Source of the DNA: Gluconacetobacter johannae
GTDB lineage: Bacteria; Pseudomonadota; Alphaproteobacteria; Acetobacterales; Acetobacteraceae
Assembly (NCBI RefSeq): GCF_014174305.1
Contig: NZ_JABEQH010000014.1
Location: 1-64,000 of the forward strand
DNA: 64,000 bases
Reading direction: 5' to 3'
The notes under the pieces are model-generated. The model was not told the DNA's origin and did not search any database. It was given only the letters and a program-made list of their open reading frames with translations. Below are positions 38,595 through 47,520 of the stretch, one piece after another; positions within the stretch are counted from its first letter, which is position 1; every line of letters begins with the position of its first letter. Position numbers and translations under genes: made by a program.

Positions 38595-39965
38595 ATGAAC
38601 AAAGTTCTGACCCGCCGGCATGCGCTGCTCGGGGCCGCGACGCTGCCGATGCTGGCCGGATGCAGCCTGTTCGAGGATGACGAGAAGCCGATCCTGGCCG
38701 GCAAGCGCGTCAACGTGCTGAGCACCGGCGCGGGCCTGATGGTCGATCCCGAGGACCATACCCCGATTTCCATTCCGCCCGCCACCGCCATTACCGCGTG
38801 GCCGCAGCCGGGACGCGTGCCCAGCCACGAGGGCGTCAACATGGCGTGGGGCGGGGCGATGCGGCGCGAGTGGTCGCACAGCATCGGCGCGGGCATTTCC
38901 GAGCCCGATTTCCTGGCCTTCGCGGCGCTGGGCTCGAACGGGCGCGGCGTGTTGCAGGCGACGCCGATCGTGGCCGACGGTCGGATCTTCGTCAGCGACG
39001 CCCAGGGCGTGATCCGGGCCTTCTCGTGGCCCGGCATGCGCCGGCTGTGGCAGTTCGTCCCCAAGCCGAAGAAGATGAAGTCCAGCAATCTGGGCGGCGG
39101 CTTCAGCGTTGCGGGCGACACGCTTTATGTCGTCGATGGCGTGGCGCAGACCCTGGCCGTGGACGTGGCGACCGGCCAGGTGAAATGGCGGATCGATACC
39201 GGCACCCCCGGCCGGTCGGCGCCGACGATCGTCGAGGGACGGCTGTTCTTCGGCACCATCGACGAACGGCTGTTCGCGGTGGAGGCGGCGACCGGCAAGG
39301 TATTATGGACCTACACCGCCACGCCGGCGGATACCGTCATCTTCGGCCAGCCCGCCCCTGCGGTGGTGGATGGCGTGGTGGTGGCCGGCTTCGGGTCGGG
39401 CGACCTTGTGGCGCTGCGCGCCGAAAGCGGCGAGGTGGTCTGGAGCGACACGCTGGGCAGCACGAACGGCCAGGAATCGACCGTCGATTTTTCCTGCGTG
39501 CGGGGCATGCCGGTGGTCGTCGACGGCACCGTCTATGCGGTCAGCGCCGGCGCGATTTTGGTGGCGATGGACCTGCGGTCCGGGCGGCGCCTGTGGGAAC
39601 GGGCGATCGCGGGGCAGAATACGCTGCTCGTGATCGGCACCTGGCTGTTCGTCCTGTCGCTGGACCAGCAACTGGCCTGCATCGACCGGTTGAGCGGGCA
39701 TGTGCGCTGGATCACGCAGCTTCGCCGCTTCCGCCGGGTGGATGCCCAGAAGGACGCGGTGACATGGACCGGGCCCATCCTGGCGGACGGCAAGCTGGTG
39801 TGCATCAGCACCCTGCCGGAGAACGGGGTCGTGACCGTGGACCCGATCAAGGGCGAGATCCTGTCGATCGGCAAGCTGCCGGGTGTCGCGACAGTGGCGC
39901 CGATCGTGGTCGATGGCCGCATGTTGATCGTGACCGATGACGGTCAGATGATAGCATATAGCTAG
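38595..39965 (+). CDS. bamB: Outer membrane assembly lipoprotein BamB
   Basis: A 456-residue lipoprotein with an eight-bladed PQQ-like beta-propeller (repeats such as YVVDGVAQTLAVDVATGQVKW, GTIDERLFAVEAATGKVLW and LVAMDLRSGRRLW). The lipobox is LAGC, with the acylated Cys near residue 23. BamB scaffolds the BamA complex that inserts beta-barrel proteins. PQQ-binding residues of true quinoproteins are absent. ATG 38595 follows AGGA; GTG 38577 in frame would add six residues. It lies between the YfgM-like gene and der, the conserved arrangement. Confidence 0.92.
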   Translation: MNKVLTRRHALLGAATLPMLAGCSLFEDDEKPILAGKRVNVLSTGAGLMVDPEDHTPISIPPATAITAWPQPGRVPSHEGVNMAWGGAMRREWSHSIGAGISEPDFLAFAALGSNGRGVLQATPIVADGRIFVSDAQGVIRAFSWPGMRRLWQFVPKPKKMKSSNLGGGFSVAGDTLYVVDGVAQTLAVDVATGQVKWRIDTGTPGRSAPTIVEGRLFFGTIDERLFAVEAATGKVLWTYTATPADTVIFGQPAPAVVDGVVVAGFGSGDLVALRAESGEVVWSDTLGSTNGQESTVDFSCVRGMPVVVDGTVYAVSAGAILVAMDLRSGRRLWERAIAGQNTLLVIGTWLFVLSLDQQLACIDRLSGHVRWITQLRRFRRVDAQKDAVTWTGPILADGKLVCISTLPENGVVTVDPIKGEILSIGKLPGVATVAPIVVDGRMLIVTDDGQMIAYS

Positions 39966-40046
39966 CGACTGCTTTAAAGGGGGCGCCCGACCAGCTTTAC
40001 CCCGTCGTGCGCCCCTGTCGCGGCTTATCAAGGATTCAGTCTCAAA

Positions 40047-41459
40047 TTGGCCAAGCTTCCCCCCGCCCTGACCGGAGGCGCGTTGCCGGTGGTCGTCATC
40101 GCCGGACGCCCCAATGTCGGCAAATCGACGCTGTTCAACCGCCTTGTCGGGCGACGGCAGGCGCTGGTTGCCGACACGCCCGGCGTCACCCGCGACCGCA
40201 AGGAGGCCGAAGCCCAGTTGCGCGGCCGTACTGTCCGCCTGGTCGATACGGCGGGGCTGGAGGAAGCCGCGCCGGACACGTTGTACGGCCGGATGCGCGC
40301 GTCGTCGGAATCGGCGGTGGCGCAGGCGGACCTGGTGCTGTTCTGCATCGACGCGCGCGCCGGCATCACCCCGGCTGATTCGCATTTCGCGGTCTGGCTG
40401 CGCCGTCAGGGGCGGCCGGTGCTGCTGATCGCCAATAAGTCGGAAGGGCGGCAGGGCGCCGCCGCGGCGATGGAGGCCTATGCGCTGGGCCTGGGCACGC
40501 CGCTGGCGATCTCGGCCGAGCATGGCGAGGGCCTGTCCGACCTGATGGGCGAAATCGCCGACCGCCTGCCGCCGGAGGCCGAGGCGGCCCCGTCGGGGGA
40601 CGAGGCCGGCGACGTGGAGGGCGAGGAGGACGAGCGTCCGGCCGGCCCGCTGCGCCTGGCCATCGTCGGCCGGCCGAACGCCGGCAAATCGACCCTGCTG
40701 AACCGTCTGCTGGGCGAGGAGCGGATGATTACCGGCCCCGAACCCGGCCTGACCCGCGATTCCGTCACCGTCATGCTGCATGACGCCCAGGGGCCGATCC
40801 AACTGGTCGATACCGCGGGCCTGCGCCGCAAGGCGCGCATCGACGATGCCTCGCTGGAGAAGATGTCGGTGTCCGCCTCGATCGAGGCGCTGAAGATGGC
40901 GGAAGTCGTCGTGCTGACGCTGGACGCGACGCTGGGCGTGCATGAACAGGATCTGCAGATCGCCCGCCTGATCGAGCGCGAGGGGCGGTGCTGCGTGCTG
41001 GCCCTGAACAAATGGGACGCGGTCGAGGACCGGATCGCGACGCGGCAGGCGATTTCCGACCGGATCGAGACGTCGCTGGCGCAGATGCGGGGCATTCCCG
41101 TCGTCTCGTTCTCGGCCCTGACCGGGGCGGGGGTGCAGAAGCTGCTGCCGGTGGTGCGCCGCGCCCATGACGTGTGGAACCGGCGCGTGCCGACCGGCGC
41201 GCTGAACCGCTGGTTCGAGACGATGCTGGAACGGCACAGCCCGCCGCTGGTCGGCGGACGGCGGCTGAAGCTGCGCTACATGACGCAGGCCAAGGCCAGG
41301 CCGCCGACCTTCATCCTGTTCGGCACCCGTGCCGAGTTGCTGCCCGAGGATTACCAGCGCTATCTGGTCAACGGCCTGCGCGAGACCTTCGACCTGCCGG
41401 GAACGCCGATCCGTCTGTTGCTGCGCGGCACGCGCAACCCGTTCGCCGAGAAGGAATGA
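40047..41459 (+). CDS. der: Ribosome-assembly GTPase Der (EngA)
   Basis: A 470-residue protein with two tandem G domains and a KH-like C-terminal domain. G1 motifs are GRPNVGKST (near residue 17) and GRPNAGKST (near 211); G3 motifs are DTAG in both domains. The second domain has the usual NKWD, whereas the first has NKSE. Der acts in late 50S subunit assembly. The start is TTG 40047, with no ATG or GTG that keeps the whole first strand. An acidic linker (about 180-205) separates the domains. Confidence 0.95.
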   Translation: MAKLPPALTGGALPVVVIAGRPNVGKSTLFNRLVGRRQALVADTPGVTRDRKEAEAQLRGRTVRLVDTAGLEEAAPDTLYGRMRASSESAVAQADLVLFCIDARAGITPADSHFAVWLRRQGRPVLLIANKSEGRQGAAAAMEAYALGLGTPLAISAEHGEGLSDLMGEIADRLPPEAEAAPSGDEAGDVEGEEDERPAGPLRLAIVGRPNAGKSTLLNRLLGEERMITGPEPGLTRDSVTVMLHDAQGPIQLVDTAGLRRKARIDDASLEKMSVSASIEALKMAEVVVLTLDATLGVHEQDLQIARLIEREGRCCVLALNKWDAVEDRIATRQAISDRIETSLAQMRGIPVVSFSALTGAGVQKLLPVVRRAHDVWNRRVPTGALNRWFETMLERHSPPLVGGRRLKLRYMTQAKARPPTFILFGTRAELLPEDYQRYLVNGLRETFDLPGTPIRLLLRGTRNPFAEKE

Positions 41460-41462
41460 CCC

Positions 41463-41526
41463 TGGGGCGGGCTGCCTCAGGGCGCTGCCCTGAAACCCGC
41501 CAAAGGGCATAGCCCTTTGGAAACCC
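41463..41526. repeat. Intergenic palindromic repeat element, copy D
   Basis: Hairpins TCAGGGC/GCCCTGA with loop GCT (41477-41493) and CCAAAGGGC/GCCCTTTGG with loop ATA (41500-41520). The reverse complement of 41475-41525 matches 11774-11822. It directly follows the der stop and sits between two convergent genes, so it could terminate transcription. Confidence 0.75.
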
Positions 41527-41547
41527 GGTCGTTTTTGTCCATGTCTT

Positions 41548-41575
41548 CGTGTCCGGGCCGCCACGCCCGGACACG
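41548..41575. terminator. Hairpin between convergent der and gluconate permease genes
   Basis: Perfect 11-base stem CGTGTCCGGGC (41548-41558) / GCCCGGACACG (41565-41575) with a 6-base loop, 8 bases from the permease stop. There is no T-run on either strand, so intrinsic termination is uncertain; the position favours a bidirectional terminator. Confidence 0.45.
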
Positions 41576-41582
41576 GCGCGCG

Positions 41583-42926
41583 TCAGTGGACGAAGATCGA
41601 GAGCAGCAGGCAGAACGCCAGGCCCAGCACGGCGATCAGGGTTTCGATCACCGACCAGGTCTTGATCGTCTGCCCGACGGTGAGGCCCAGATATTCCTTG
41701 ATCTGCCAGAAGCCGGCGTCGTTCATCGGGCCCAGGGCGACCGAGCCCGCGCCCGTCACCAGCACCATCAGTTCCGGCGACGTGCCGTGGCTTTGCAGCA
41801 GGATGGGGCCGACGATGCCCGAAGCCGTGCTCATCGCCACCGTGGCCGACCCGGCGGCGACGCGCACCACCACCGCCAGCAGCCAGGCCAGCACCAGCAG
41901 CGGCACATGCGCGCCCAGCGCCAGGTCGGTGATCGCCTTGGACACGCCGCTGTCGACCAGTTCGCGGCCGAAGCCGCCGCCCGCGCCGACCAGCAGCATA
42001 ATCAGCGCCGTCGGACCCAGGCATTCGGTGGTGTAGCGCAGGATCGTCTCGCGCGAGAAGCCGCGCGCCAGGCCCAGCACGTAGAAGGACATGATCGTCG
42101 CCAGCAGCAGGGCGATATCGGTATTGCCGATGAAATGCAGGGTGGTGTTCAGTGTGCCGCCGGGGGACGATACCATGTCGGCGACCGAACCGATCAGCAT
42201 CAGGATCACCGGCGACAGGATCGTCAGCACGGTGATGCTGAAGGGCGGCATGCTGGTGGGAACGTCCTTGTTCGAAAATTGTTCGGCCAGGCTGGCGGCG
42301 CCTTCCAGATGCACGTGCGGGGTGATGAATTTCGCATAGACCGGGCCGGCCAGGGCCGCGATCGGCGTGCCGATGATGACGCCCCAGAAGATCGTCCGGC
42401 CGGTATCGGCGTGATAGGCTGACAGCGCCAGCAGGGTGGCGGGATGCGGCGGGATCATCCCATGGGTGACCGACAGGGCGGCGCCCATCGGCAGGGCCAG
42501 CAGTAGCATCGGCGTGGAGGTCCGGCGCGCCAGCGTGAAGACCAGCGGGATCAGCAGGACGAACCCGACTTCGAAGAACACGGGCAGGCCGACCAGCAGC
42601 CCGATGACCATCATGGCCCAGCTTATCCGGCCCTTGCCCGCCAGGCGGGTGATTGTCAGGGCGATCTGGTCCGCACCGCCGGATTCGGCCAGCATCTTGC
42701 CCAGCATGGTGCCCAGCGCGATCACGGTGGCGATGTGGCCCAGCACATGCCCGGCCCCGGCCTCGAAGGACGCGACGGCTTTCTGGGGCGGCATGCCGGC
42801 ACACAGCGCCAGCAGCAGCGACACGGTGAACAGGACGATGAAGGGATTGAGCTTGTAGCGCCCGATCAGAAGCACGACGGCCACGATGGACGCCGTCGCG
42901 AGAGAAACGGCAAAGAGTGAGGACAT
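41583..42926 (-). CDS. Gluconate:H+ symporter, GntP family
   Basis: A 447-residue inner-membrane permease with 12 or more helices. Family motifs include GLPVFFEVGFVLLIPLVF, LPMGAALSVTHGMIPPHPA, GAGGGFGRELVDSGV and VAAGSATVAMSTASGIVGP. It takes up gluconate with protons, which fits the periplasmic glucose dehydrogenase that makes gluconate. Related members carry fructuronate or other hexonates. ATG 42926 gives the standard length; a TTG at 42986 would add an unlikely hydrophilic tail. It is divergent from the sugar transporter; the 246-base gap holds no recognised operator. Confidence 0.9.
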   Translation of the reverse strand: MSSLFAVSLATASIVAVVLLIGRYKLNPFIVLFTVSLLLALCAGMPPQKAVASFEAGAGHVLGHIATVIALGTMLGKMLAESGGADQIALTITRLAGKGRISWAMMVIGLLVGLPVFFEVGFVLLIPLVFTLARRTSTPMLLLALPMGAALSVTHGMIPPHPATLLALSAYHADTGRTIFWGVIIGTPIAALAGPVYAKFITPHVHLEGAASLAEQFSNKDVPTSMPPFSITVLTILSPVILMLIGSVADMVSSPGGTLNTTLHFIGNTDIALLLATIMSFYVLGLARGFSRETILRYTTECLGPTALIMLLVGAGGGFGRELVDSGVSKAITDLALGAHVPLLVLAWLLAVVVRVAAGSATVAMSTASGIVGPILLQSHGTSPELMVLVTGAGSVALGPMNDAGFWQIKEYLGLTVGQTIKTWSVIETLIAVLGLAFCLLLSIFVH

Positions 42927-43172
42927 GGAACCACAGTCTGCAGAAATGTGAACGTGCATCACTGCGGGGACGAAATCGGTTGTCAATGCCTCGCCCAGTC
43001 ACATCCACGCCATGCGCCATGGTTCCCGGCCCGGCCATTATTTTCCGCCCGTCCCGTTGTCCGGGGCAGGATGCGTCTGGTCAGATGGTGGAATTTCGTT
43101 TCATAAGGGCCGCTGGTGTCCGTGGTTCCGGTGCCACAACGCAAGAAGAAATCAGGGGGAGGAACCCGTCAC

Positions 43173-44585
43173 ATGTCACCAGACCAGATATCGGCACAGG
43201 CAGCGCCCGACGTCGGCGGATCGCCGGCGGCGGCGCGGGCCGTCGTCGTTGGACTGCTCGCGGCCATGGCGGGGCTGATGTTCGGGCTGGATACCGGCGT
43301 CATCGCCGGCGCGCTGGGCTTCATCGGCGACGAATTCCATGCCTCGGCACGCACGCAGGAATGGATCGTGTCGTCCATGATGGCCGCCGCCGCGCTGGGG
43401 TCGGTGGGTGCGGGCCGCATCTCGTTCCGGTTCGGCCGCCGCCGCGCGCTGCTGGGGGCGTCGCTGCTGTTCCTGGCCGGCGCGCTGGTCTGTGCGCTGG
43501 CGCAGTCCATCGGCATGCTGATCGCTGGCCGGATCATGCTGGGGCTTGCGGTGGGCATCGCGGCCTTCGCGGCCCCGCTGTATATTTCCGAAGTGACGCT
43601 GGAGGCGGTGCGCGGGGCGATGGTCTCGTTCTACCAGCTGATGGTCACGCTGGGCATTTTCCTGGCCTACATGACCGACAGCCTGCTGTCCTATGGGGGG
43701 CACTGGCGCTGGATGCTGGGCCTGATGGCGGTTCCGGCGGCGTTGTTCTGCGCCGGCTGCCTGTTCCTGCCGGACAGCCCGCGCTGGCTGATGATGCGGG
43801 GCGAGAGAAGCCGCGCCAGCCAGGTGATGCGCCACCTGCGCGCCGACCCCGCCGAGGCGGACGCCGAAATCCGCGACATCGCCCAGGAACTGCGTAAGCC
43901 GGGCGGGGAGGGCTTCGCGCTGTTCCGCACGGATGCGAATTTCCGCCGGTCGGTGCTGCTGGGCGTGGTGTTGCAGGTCATGCAGCAGCTGACGGGCATC
44001 AACGTGCTGATGTATTACGCGCCCAAGATCTTCCAGGCGGCGCAGTTCGGCGTGTCGGCGGCGACGTGGGCGACGGCGCTGATCGGCCTCATCAACATGG
44101 CGGCGACGGGCTTCGCCATCGCGTTCATCGACCGGTGGGGCCGCCGTCCGCTGCTGATCCTCAGTTGCGCGATCATGACCTTCGCCATGCTGGCGGCCGG
44201 CGGGCTGGTGGCGGTCGGCGGCGAATCCACGTCGCACGAGATGGGGATGGTGGGTGCGCTGCTGCTGTTCGTGGCGGGCTTCGCGATCGGCGCCGGGCCG
44301 CTGGTGTGGACGCTGTGTTCGGAAATCCAGCCCCTGCGCGGCCGCGATTTCGGCATCGCGTGCTCCACCTTCACCAACTGGGCGGCCAACTGGCTCATCA
44401 GCAACGTGTTCCTGTCGGTCCTGGCAACGTTGGGCGAGGCCAGGACGTTCTGGGTGTTCGCCGCGATGAACGGCCTGTTCATCGTGATTACCCTTGCCTA
44501 CGTTCCCGAGACGCGCGGCGTCTCCCTGGAGGAGATCGAGAGCCGTCTGATGGCCGGGCGCCGGCTGCGCGACCTGGGCCGCTGA
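43173..44585 (+). CDS. MFS sugar porter (galactose/glucose:H+ symporter-like)
   Basis: A 470-residue, 12-helix sugar porter. Family signatures: GLMFGLDTGVIAGAL in helix 1, RFGRRRALL, the loop-6 motif LPDSPRWLM, QQLTGINVLMYYAPKIF in helix 7 (the QQxxGxN sugar-binding site), DRWGRRPLL, and the C-terminal VPETRGVSLEEIE. It imports hexoses or pentoses with protons. ATG 43173 follows GGGGAGGAA. The next gene starts 30 bases downstream in the same direction. Confidence 0.93.
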   Translation: MSPDQISAQAAPDVGGSPAAARAVVVGLLAAMAGLMFGLDTGVIAGALGFIGDEFHASARTQEWIVSSMMAAAALGSVGAGRISFRFGRRRALLGASLLFLAGALVCALAQSIGMLIAGRIMLGLAVGIAAFAAPLYISEVTLEAVRGAMVSFYQLMVTLGIFLAYMTDSLLSYGGHWRWMLGLMAVPAALFCAGCLFLPDSPRWLMMRGERSRASQVMRHLRADPAEADAEIRDIAQELRKPGGEGFALFRTDANFRRSVLLGVVLQVMQQLTGINVLMYYAPKIFQAAQFGVSAATWATALIGLINMAATGFAIAFIDRWGRRPLLILSCAIMTFAMLAAGGLVAVGGESTSHEMGMVGALLLFVAGFAIGAGPLVWTLCSEIQPLRGRDFGIACSTFTNWAANWLISNVFLSVLATLGEARTFWVFAAMNGLFIVITLAYVPETRGVSLEEIESRLMAGRRLRDLGR

Positions 44586-44615
44586 CCCCGGCACGGGACA
44601 AAGGAGACTGAACCC

Positions 44616-45362
44616 ATGATTATCCGCGGCGACGAGACCGCCGACATCCCGACGGCGGGCGGACCGATGCGGATGCACCTGCTGCGCCCGGCGGTGGAGG
44701 GGCGCTTTGCCGGCGTGGTCCTGTTTTCCGAAATCTACCAGGTCACCGCGCCGATCCGCCGGCTGGCCGCGATGGTGGCCGGGATGGGTCATGTCGTCGC
44801 GGTGCCCGAGGTGTACCATGAGTACGAACCCGCGGGCACGGTCCTGGCCTATGACCAGGCCGGGACCGACCGGGGCAACGACCTGAAATTCGCCAAGCCG
44901 GTCGCCGCCTATGACGACGATGCGCGTGCGGCGGTGGCGTGGCTGGCGTCCCATCCGTCCTGCACCGGGCGGATCGGGACGATGGGGGTGTGCCTGGGCG
45001 GGCATCTGGCCTTCCGCGCCGCGATGAACCCGGCGGTGTCGGCGGCGGCCTGCTTCTATGCCACCGACATCCATTCGGCCACGCTGGGGCAGGGGCGGCA
45101 TGATGATTCCCTGGACCGGATGGGCGATATCCCCGGCGAGGTGATGATGGTCTGGGGCCGGCAGGACCCGCATGTGCCCTTCGCCGGCCGCCAGGCGATC
45201 CGCGCGGGGCTGGAACAGGCCGGCGTCCGCTACGAATGGCACGAGGTCAACGCCCAGCACGCCTTCCTGCGCGACGAGGGGCCGCGCTACGACCCGGCGT
45301 TGTTCCTGCAGGCGATGGGCTGGACCGCGGCCCTGTTCGGCCGCACCCTGCGGGCGGGCTGA
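44616..45362 (+). CDS. Dienelactone hydrolase-family protein
   Basis: A 248-residue alpha/beta hydrolase. The triad is Cys in GVCLGGH (near residue 127), Asp in GRQDPHV (near 186) and His in NAQHAFLRDEG (near 215), the pattern of dienelactone hydrolases. True chlorocatechol enzymes open dienelactones to maleylacetate, but most homologues have unknown ester or lactone substrates, and no catechol pathway is present here. AAGGAGA lies about 9 bases before ATG 44616. It lies between two transporters and could act on a lactone imported or exported by them. Confidence 0.85.
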   Translation: MIIRGDETADIPTAGGPMRMHLLRPAVEGRFAGVVLFSEIYQVTAPIRRLAAMVAGMGHVVAVPEVYHEYEPAGTVLAYDQAGTDRGNDLKFAKPVAAYDDDARAAVAWLASHPSCTGRIGTMGVCLGGHLAFRAAMNPAVSAAACFYATDIHSATLGQGRHDDSLDRMGDIPGEVMMVWGRQDPHVPFAGRQAIRAGLEQAGVRYEWHEVNAQHAFLRDEGPRYDPALFLQAMGWTAALFGRTLRAG

Positions 45363-45367
45363 ACGGC

Positions 45368-46747
45368 ATGGCGGCGCGGGTCCTGGTCGAGGGCGAAGGG
45401 CTGCATGGCGGGGCGCGGGCGATGGCGATGTTCGCCGTGGCGCTGTCGGTGCTGCTGTCGGTCCTGGATTACGCCATCGCCAACGTCGCGCTGCCGACGA
45501 TCGCGCGCGACATCCATGCAACCCCGTCCGCATCCATCTGGGTCATCAACGCCTATCAGCTGGCCAGCCTTTCCACCCTGTTGCCGCTGGCGTCGCTGGG
45601 GGCGCGGGTGGGGTTCGCGCGGCTGTGCCGCATCGGGCTGGCGGCCTTCGTCGTGGCCTCGGTGCTGTGCGCGATGTCGCACACGCTGCTGGAACTGGCG
45701 CTGGCGCGGGCGTTGCAGGGTGTCGGCGGCGCCTGCATCATGAGCGTCAATATCGCGCTGGTCCGCTTCATCTATCCGCATGCCGAGATCGGCAAGGGGA
45801 TCTCGCTGAACGGGGTCGTCGTCGCCACCGGCGTCGCGCTGGGGCCGACCATTGCCTCGGCCGTGCTGTCGGTGGCGAACTGGCCGTGGATCTTCCTGAT
45901 TAACCTGCCGCTGGGCGGGGCGGCGATGGTGGCCGCGCTGTTCTACCTTCCGCGCACGCCGCGCAGCGAACAGCCCTTTGACCTGACCAGCGCGGTGCTG
46001 AATATCGTGGCCTTCGGGGGGCTGATCGTCGGGCTGGACAGCCTTGTCCACCGGACCGGGCCGGCACTGGCGGTATGGCTGCTGCTGGCGGGGGTGGGGG
46101 CCTTCGTGCAACTGGCCCGCCGCCAGGCGGGACGGCCGGACCCGATGCTGCCGATCGACCTGCTGGCGGTGCCGGATTTCCTGGTCGCATTCGGGGTCGG
46201 GTTCGGGGCGTTCGTCGCCTCCAACTTCTTCATCATCTCGATGCCCTTCACGCTCGAATCCGTGCTGCATCGCTCGGCCGTCGCGACCGGGCTGCTGATT
46301 ACGCCCTGGCCGGTCGGGATCGTGCTGATCGCGCCCTTCGTGGGCCGGGTGGCGGACCGGATTCCGGCGGGCGTGCTGTCGTCGATCGGGCTGTGCCTGA
46401 CCGGGACGGGGTTCGTCCTGCTGTGCCTCCTGACGCCGGACGCCAGCAATCTGGACATTGCCTGGCGGATCGGCATCGCCGGGATGGGGTTTGGAATCTT
46501 CCAGCCGCCCAACAACCGCGCGATGATGGTTTCCGCCCCGCGCGGCCGGTCGGGCAGCGCCAGCGGCATGGTGTCGGTGGCGCGGCTGTCCGGCCAGACC
46601 ATGGGGGCGATGTTCGTGGCCCTGACCTTCGGCTTCGTCGTCCACGACCCCACGCTGCGCTGCCTTGAACTGGCGGCCGTGTCCGCCTACCTGTCCGCGC
46701 TGCTCAGCGCCAGCCGGTTGCTGAGGTGGCGCGTGCCCGTAACATGA
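45368..46747 (+). CDS. DHA2-family MFS efflux transporter
   Basis: A 459-residue carrier with about 14 helices. Marks are LSVLDYAIANVALPTIARDI (helix 1), ARALQGVGGACIMSVN (motif B) and GVVVATGVALGPTIA (motif C). Exports drugs or small metabolites in related proteins; substrate unknown. ATG 45368 is only 6 bases after the dienelactone hydrolase stop, so the two are probably co-translated. The long upstream in-frame extension overlaps the hydrolase gene and is not family sequence. Confidence 0.88.
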   Translation: MAARVLVEGEGLHGGARAMAMFAVALSVLLSVLDYAIANVALPTIARDIHATPSASIWVINAYQLASLSTLLPLASLGARVGFARLCRIGLAAFVVASVLCAMSHTLLELALARALQGVGGACIMSVNIALVRFIYPHAEIGKGISLNGVVVATGVALGPTIASAVLSVANWPWIFLINLPLGGAAMVAALFYLPRTPRSEQPFDLTSAVLNIVAFGGLIVGLDSLVHRTGPALAVWLLLAGVGAFVQLARRQAGRPDPMLPIDLLAVPDFLVAFGVGFGAFVASNFFIISMPFTLESVLHRSAVATGLLITPWPVGIVLIAPFVGRVADRIPAGVLSSIGLCLTGTGFVLLCLLTPDASNLDIAWRIGIAGMGFGIFQPPNNRAMMVSAPRGRSGSASGMVSVARLSGQTMGAMFVALTFGFVVHDPTLRCLELAAVSAYLSALLSASRLLRWRVPVT

Positions 46748-46830
46748 GCGGAATATAATGATCTGATTTGACACGGATCATTGAGGCCAGCCTTGGGCCG
46801 CGCAGTTGTCCGGGCTGCCCCGCCGGGTTT

Positions 46831-46850
46831 GTTACACAGTTTTCAGTAAC
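46831..46850. promoter_or_regulatory. Inverted repeat, candidate operator
   Basis: GTTACACAGTTTTCAGTAAC is an imperfect palindrome with GTTAC/GTAAC ends spaced 10 bases, similar in size to TetR-family operators. It lies in the 271-base gap between the MFS gene and the lipoprotein gene; the rest of the gap shows no gene. No TetR-like regulator is encoded nearby, so this is a pattern only. Confidence 0.3.
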
Positions 46851-47018
46851 GAAAATCTGATCGCGGGCTATCTTGTCCGCGTGAAGGGGCTGATCCGGCA
46901 GGACGGATCTGGCGCGGGGGCGGCGAGCCATCCGGCGATCCTGCTCCGGCTGGTCAGGCGGTGTCATGTCGCCGGTGTGGATGGCCGGGTCTCCCTTGCA
47001 ATCGCGGAGGGATCGGTC

Positions 47019-47516
47019 ATGCGAAACGGCGCCGTGCTGTCTGTCACCAGGCGGGAAACATCTCTGCTTGGGGCCTGCATCCTGGCGGCGGGGCTTTCGG
47101 GCTGCGTCGGGCCGACCGGTCCGGTGTACGGGCAATGGTGCGGCTACCAGCCGGATGGCGTCAGCGGGTTCGAGCGCAATGTACAGCTTGTCCTCGACGG
47201 CAAGCCCAACGCGCGTGGGGGCATATACCATCTGCGGGTGACGCAGATGAATCCGATGGCGCAGCTTGAGGGGGCGCCCGGCGGGTATGTCGACAATCGC
47301 TGGGTGCTCAGCACCGTGACCGCCCATGGCCGGACGTGGAAGCGCATTCACCTTCTGGGCATGCCCGCCACGCAGTACGCGACCTATGACATGCTGCCCG
47401 ACCGCACGCTGGTGCCCCATATGGGTGGCGAGAGCCTTGATGCGTCGGCACAGGCGGCGATGGCCTATCGGCTGAGCGTCCGGCCCCGCGACAGCTACGC
47501 CTACGGGCGGATCTGA
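47019..47516 (+). CDS. Putative lipoprotein of unknown function
   Basis: A 165-residue protein with a lipoprotein signal peptide: basic N-terminus, hydrophobic core and lipobox LSGC (acylated Cys near residue 29). The mature part has no domain I recognise; YHLRVTQMNPMAQLEGAPGGYV and TWKRIHLLGM suggest beta structure. ATG 47019 is chosen because GGAGGG precedes it by 6 bases and it starts a proper signal peptide; the frame is open further upstream. Convergent with the methyltransferase gene, 4 bases apart. Confidence 0.75.
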   Translation: MRNGAVLSVTRRETSLLGACILAAGLSGCVGPTGPVYGQWCGYQPDGVSGFERNVQLVLDGKPNARGGIYHLRVTQMNPMAQLEGAPGGYVDNRWVLSTVTAHGRTWKRIHLLGMPATQYATYDMLPDRTLVPHMGGESLDASAQAAMAYRLSVRPRDSYAYGRI

Positions 47517-47520
47517 TCCG

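Noticed and set aside
43176-46774. Long minus-strand frames (785 and 495 codons) opposite the transporters
   Set aside because: They consist of charged, Gln/His/Arg-rich shadows of membrane-protein codons and have no domains.
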